Origin: Kluyvera genomosp. 3
GTDB lineage: Bacteria; Pseudomonadota; Gammaproteobacteria; Enterobacterales; Enterobacteriaceae
Assembly: GCA_002211745.1 (NCBI GenBank)
Contig: CP022114.1
Span: forward strand, 2,698,645 to 2,762,644
DNA length: 64,000 nt
Direction of reading: 5' to 3'
The notes under the pieces were generated by a model, which saw only the letters and a list, made by a program, of their open reading frames with translations, had not been told where the DNA came from and ran no database searches. Made by a program: the position numbers and the translations under genes. Position 1 is the stretch's first letter. The number at the start of each line of letters is the position of its first letter. This document shows, in pieces, positions 63,799 to 64,000 of the stretch.

Positions 63799-64000
63799 AT
63801 GCGCCTGAATTTGTCACCTTTCCTGGCAGCGTTGGGGTTAATCTGCAGCCAGGCGATGGCCGCGCCGCAGCCGCTCGCCCCACCCCATGCCGACATTCGC
63901 GACAGCGGCTTTGTCTACTGCGTCAGCGGCAGGTCAACACGTTTAACCCGCAAAAAGCCGGTAGCGGGCTGATTGTCGATACTCTCGCCGCCCAGCTCTA
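63799..64000 (+). CDS. sapA: SapA, periplasmic binding protein of the Sap ABC importer (3' end outside window)
   Basis: Start MRLNLSPFLAALGLICSQAM, a signal peptide ending AMA; mature sequence contains HADIRDSGFVYCVSGQVNTF (after one G is restored near 63930) and SGLIVDTLAAQL, matching E. coli SapA. SapA binds antimicrobial peptides, heme or putrescine-linked ligands depending on species. In E. coli sapA directly follows pspF; here about 5.2 kb of other genes separate them. Confidence 0.92.

Overview
The window is enterobacterial chromosome of about 64 kb. Gene order matches the E. coli K-12 backbone around fumD-pykF-lpp-ldtE-sufESDCBA, zntB-fnrS-dbpA-ttcA and mppA-mpaA-ycjG-tpx / tyrR / ycjFX / pspDCBA-pspF / sapA, but it carries lineage-specific inserts. 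An extra FtsI paralogue, a shikimate-to-protocatechuate module, a KdgM/oligosaccharide cluster and chemoreceptor and c-di-GMP genes point to the Klebsiella-Raoultella-Enterobacter-Citrobacter side of the family. The species cannot be fixed from sequence alone.

Quality warning. Most genes, including essential or highly conserved ones (sufBCDSE, ttcA, dbpA, tpx, tyrR, pspA, pspF), are split by shifts that fit single missing bases, nearly all in runs of G or C. Restoring one base per break recovers full-length family proteins (e.g. SufB 495 aa, TtcA 311 aa, Tpx 168 aa). I read these as sequencing or assembly errors, so whole genes are annotated and the break positions given. Genes poor in G/C runs (pykF, lpp, sufA, ycjG, pspB) are intact.

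Layout. 1-1.8 kb: end of a second FtsI-type penicillin-binding protein and an alpha/beta hydrolase. 2.0-5.7 kb: a FecBCD/Mol-type ABC importer and a convergent ModA-like protein, each with a ModE-type operator upstream, read as a molybdate/tungstate locus. 5.7-10.6 kb: shikimate dehydrogenase, MFS carrier and 3-dehydroshikimate dehydratase-VOC fusion under a divergent TetR regulator. 10.6-19.9 kb: fumD, pykF, lpp, ldtE and the suf operon with a Fur box. 20.2-22.5 kb: an AT-rich prophage scar (tail genes I and J, an integrase end, a YnfC-like cargo gene). 22.5-27.0 kb: amyA, ydfZ, a LexA-controlled umuDC pair and a second integrase remnant abutting ttcA. 27-30.7 kb: ttcA, dbpA, the FnrS small RNA, zntB. 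30.9-36.7 kb: a chemoreceptor without a sensory domain, a MHYT-GGDEF-EAL protein, a PfpI protein and an aldo-keto reductase. 36.9-41.0 kb: murein peptide recycling (mppA, mpaA, ycjG) and tpx. 41.0-45.9 kb: AraC regulator, KdgM porin, putative polysaccharide-active enzyme and oligosaccharide symporter. 46.0-52.8 kb: tyrR and a five-gene peptide-type ABC importer. 52.9-58.1 kb: ycjFX and the psp stress system. 58.2-63.7 kb: a small-ORF cassette, MFS carrier, M20 amidohydrolase and an AraC-GH39-like fusion, then the start of sapA.

The most interesting parts are the ModE-box-flanked Mol-type importer with its leaderless ModA homologue, the two prophage scars (one at the Rac-type site next to ttcA and umuDC), paired palindromes between the chemoreceptor and c-di-GMP genes, and the small-ORF cassette behind pspF.
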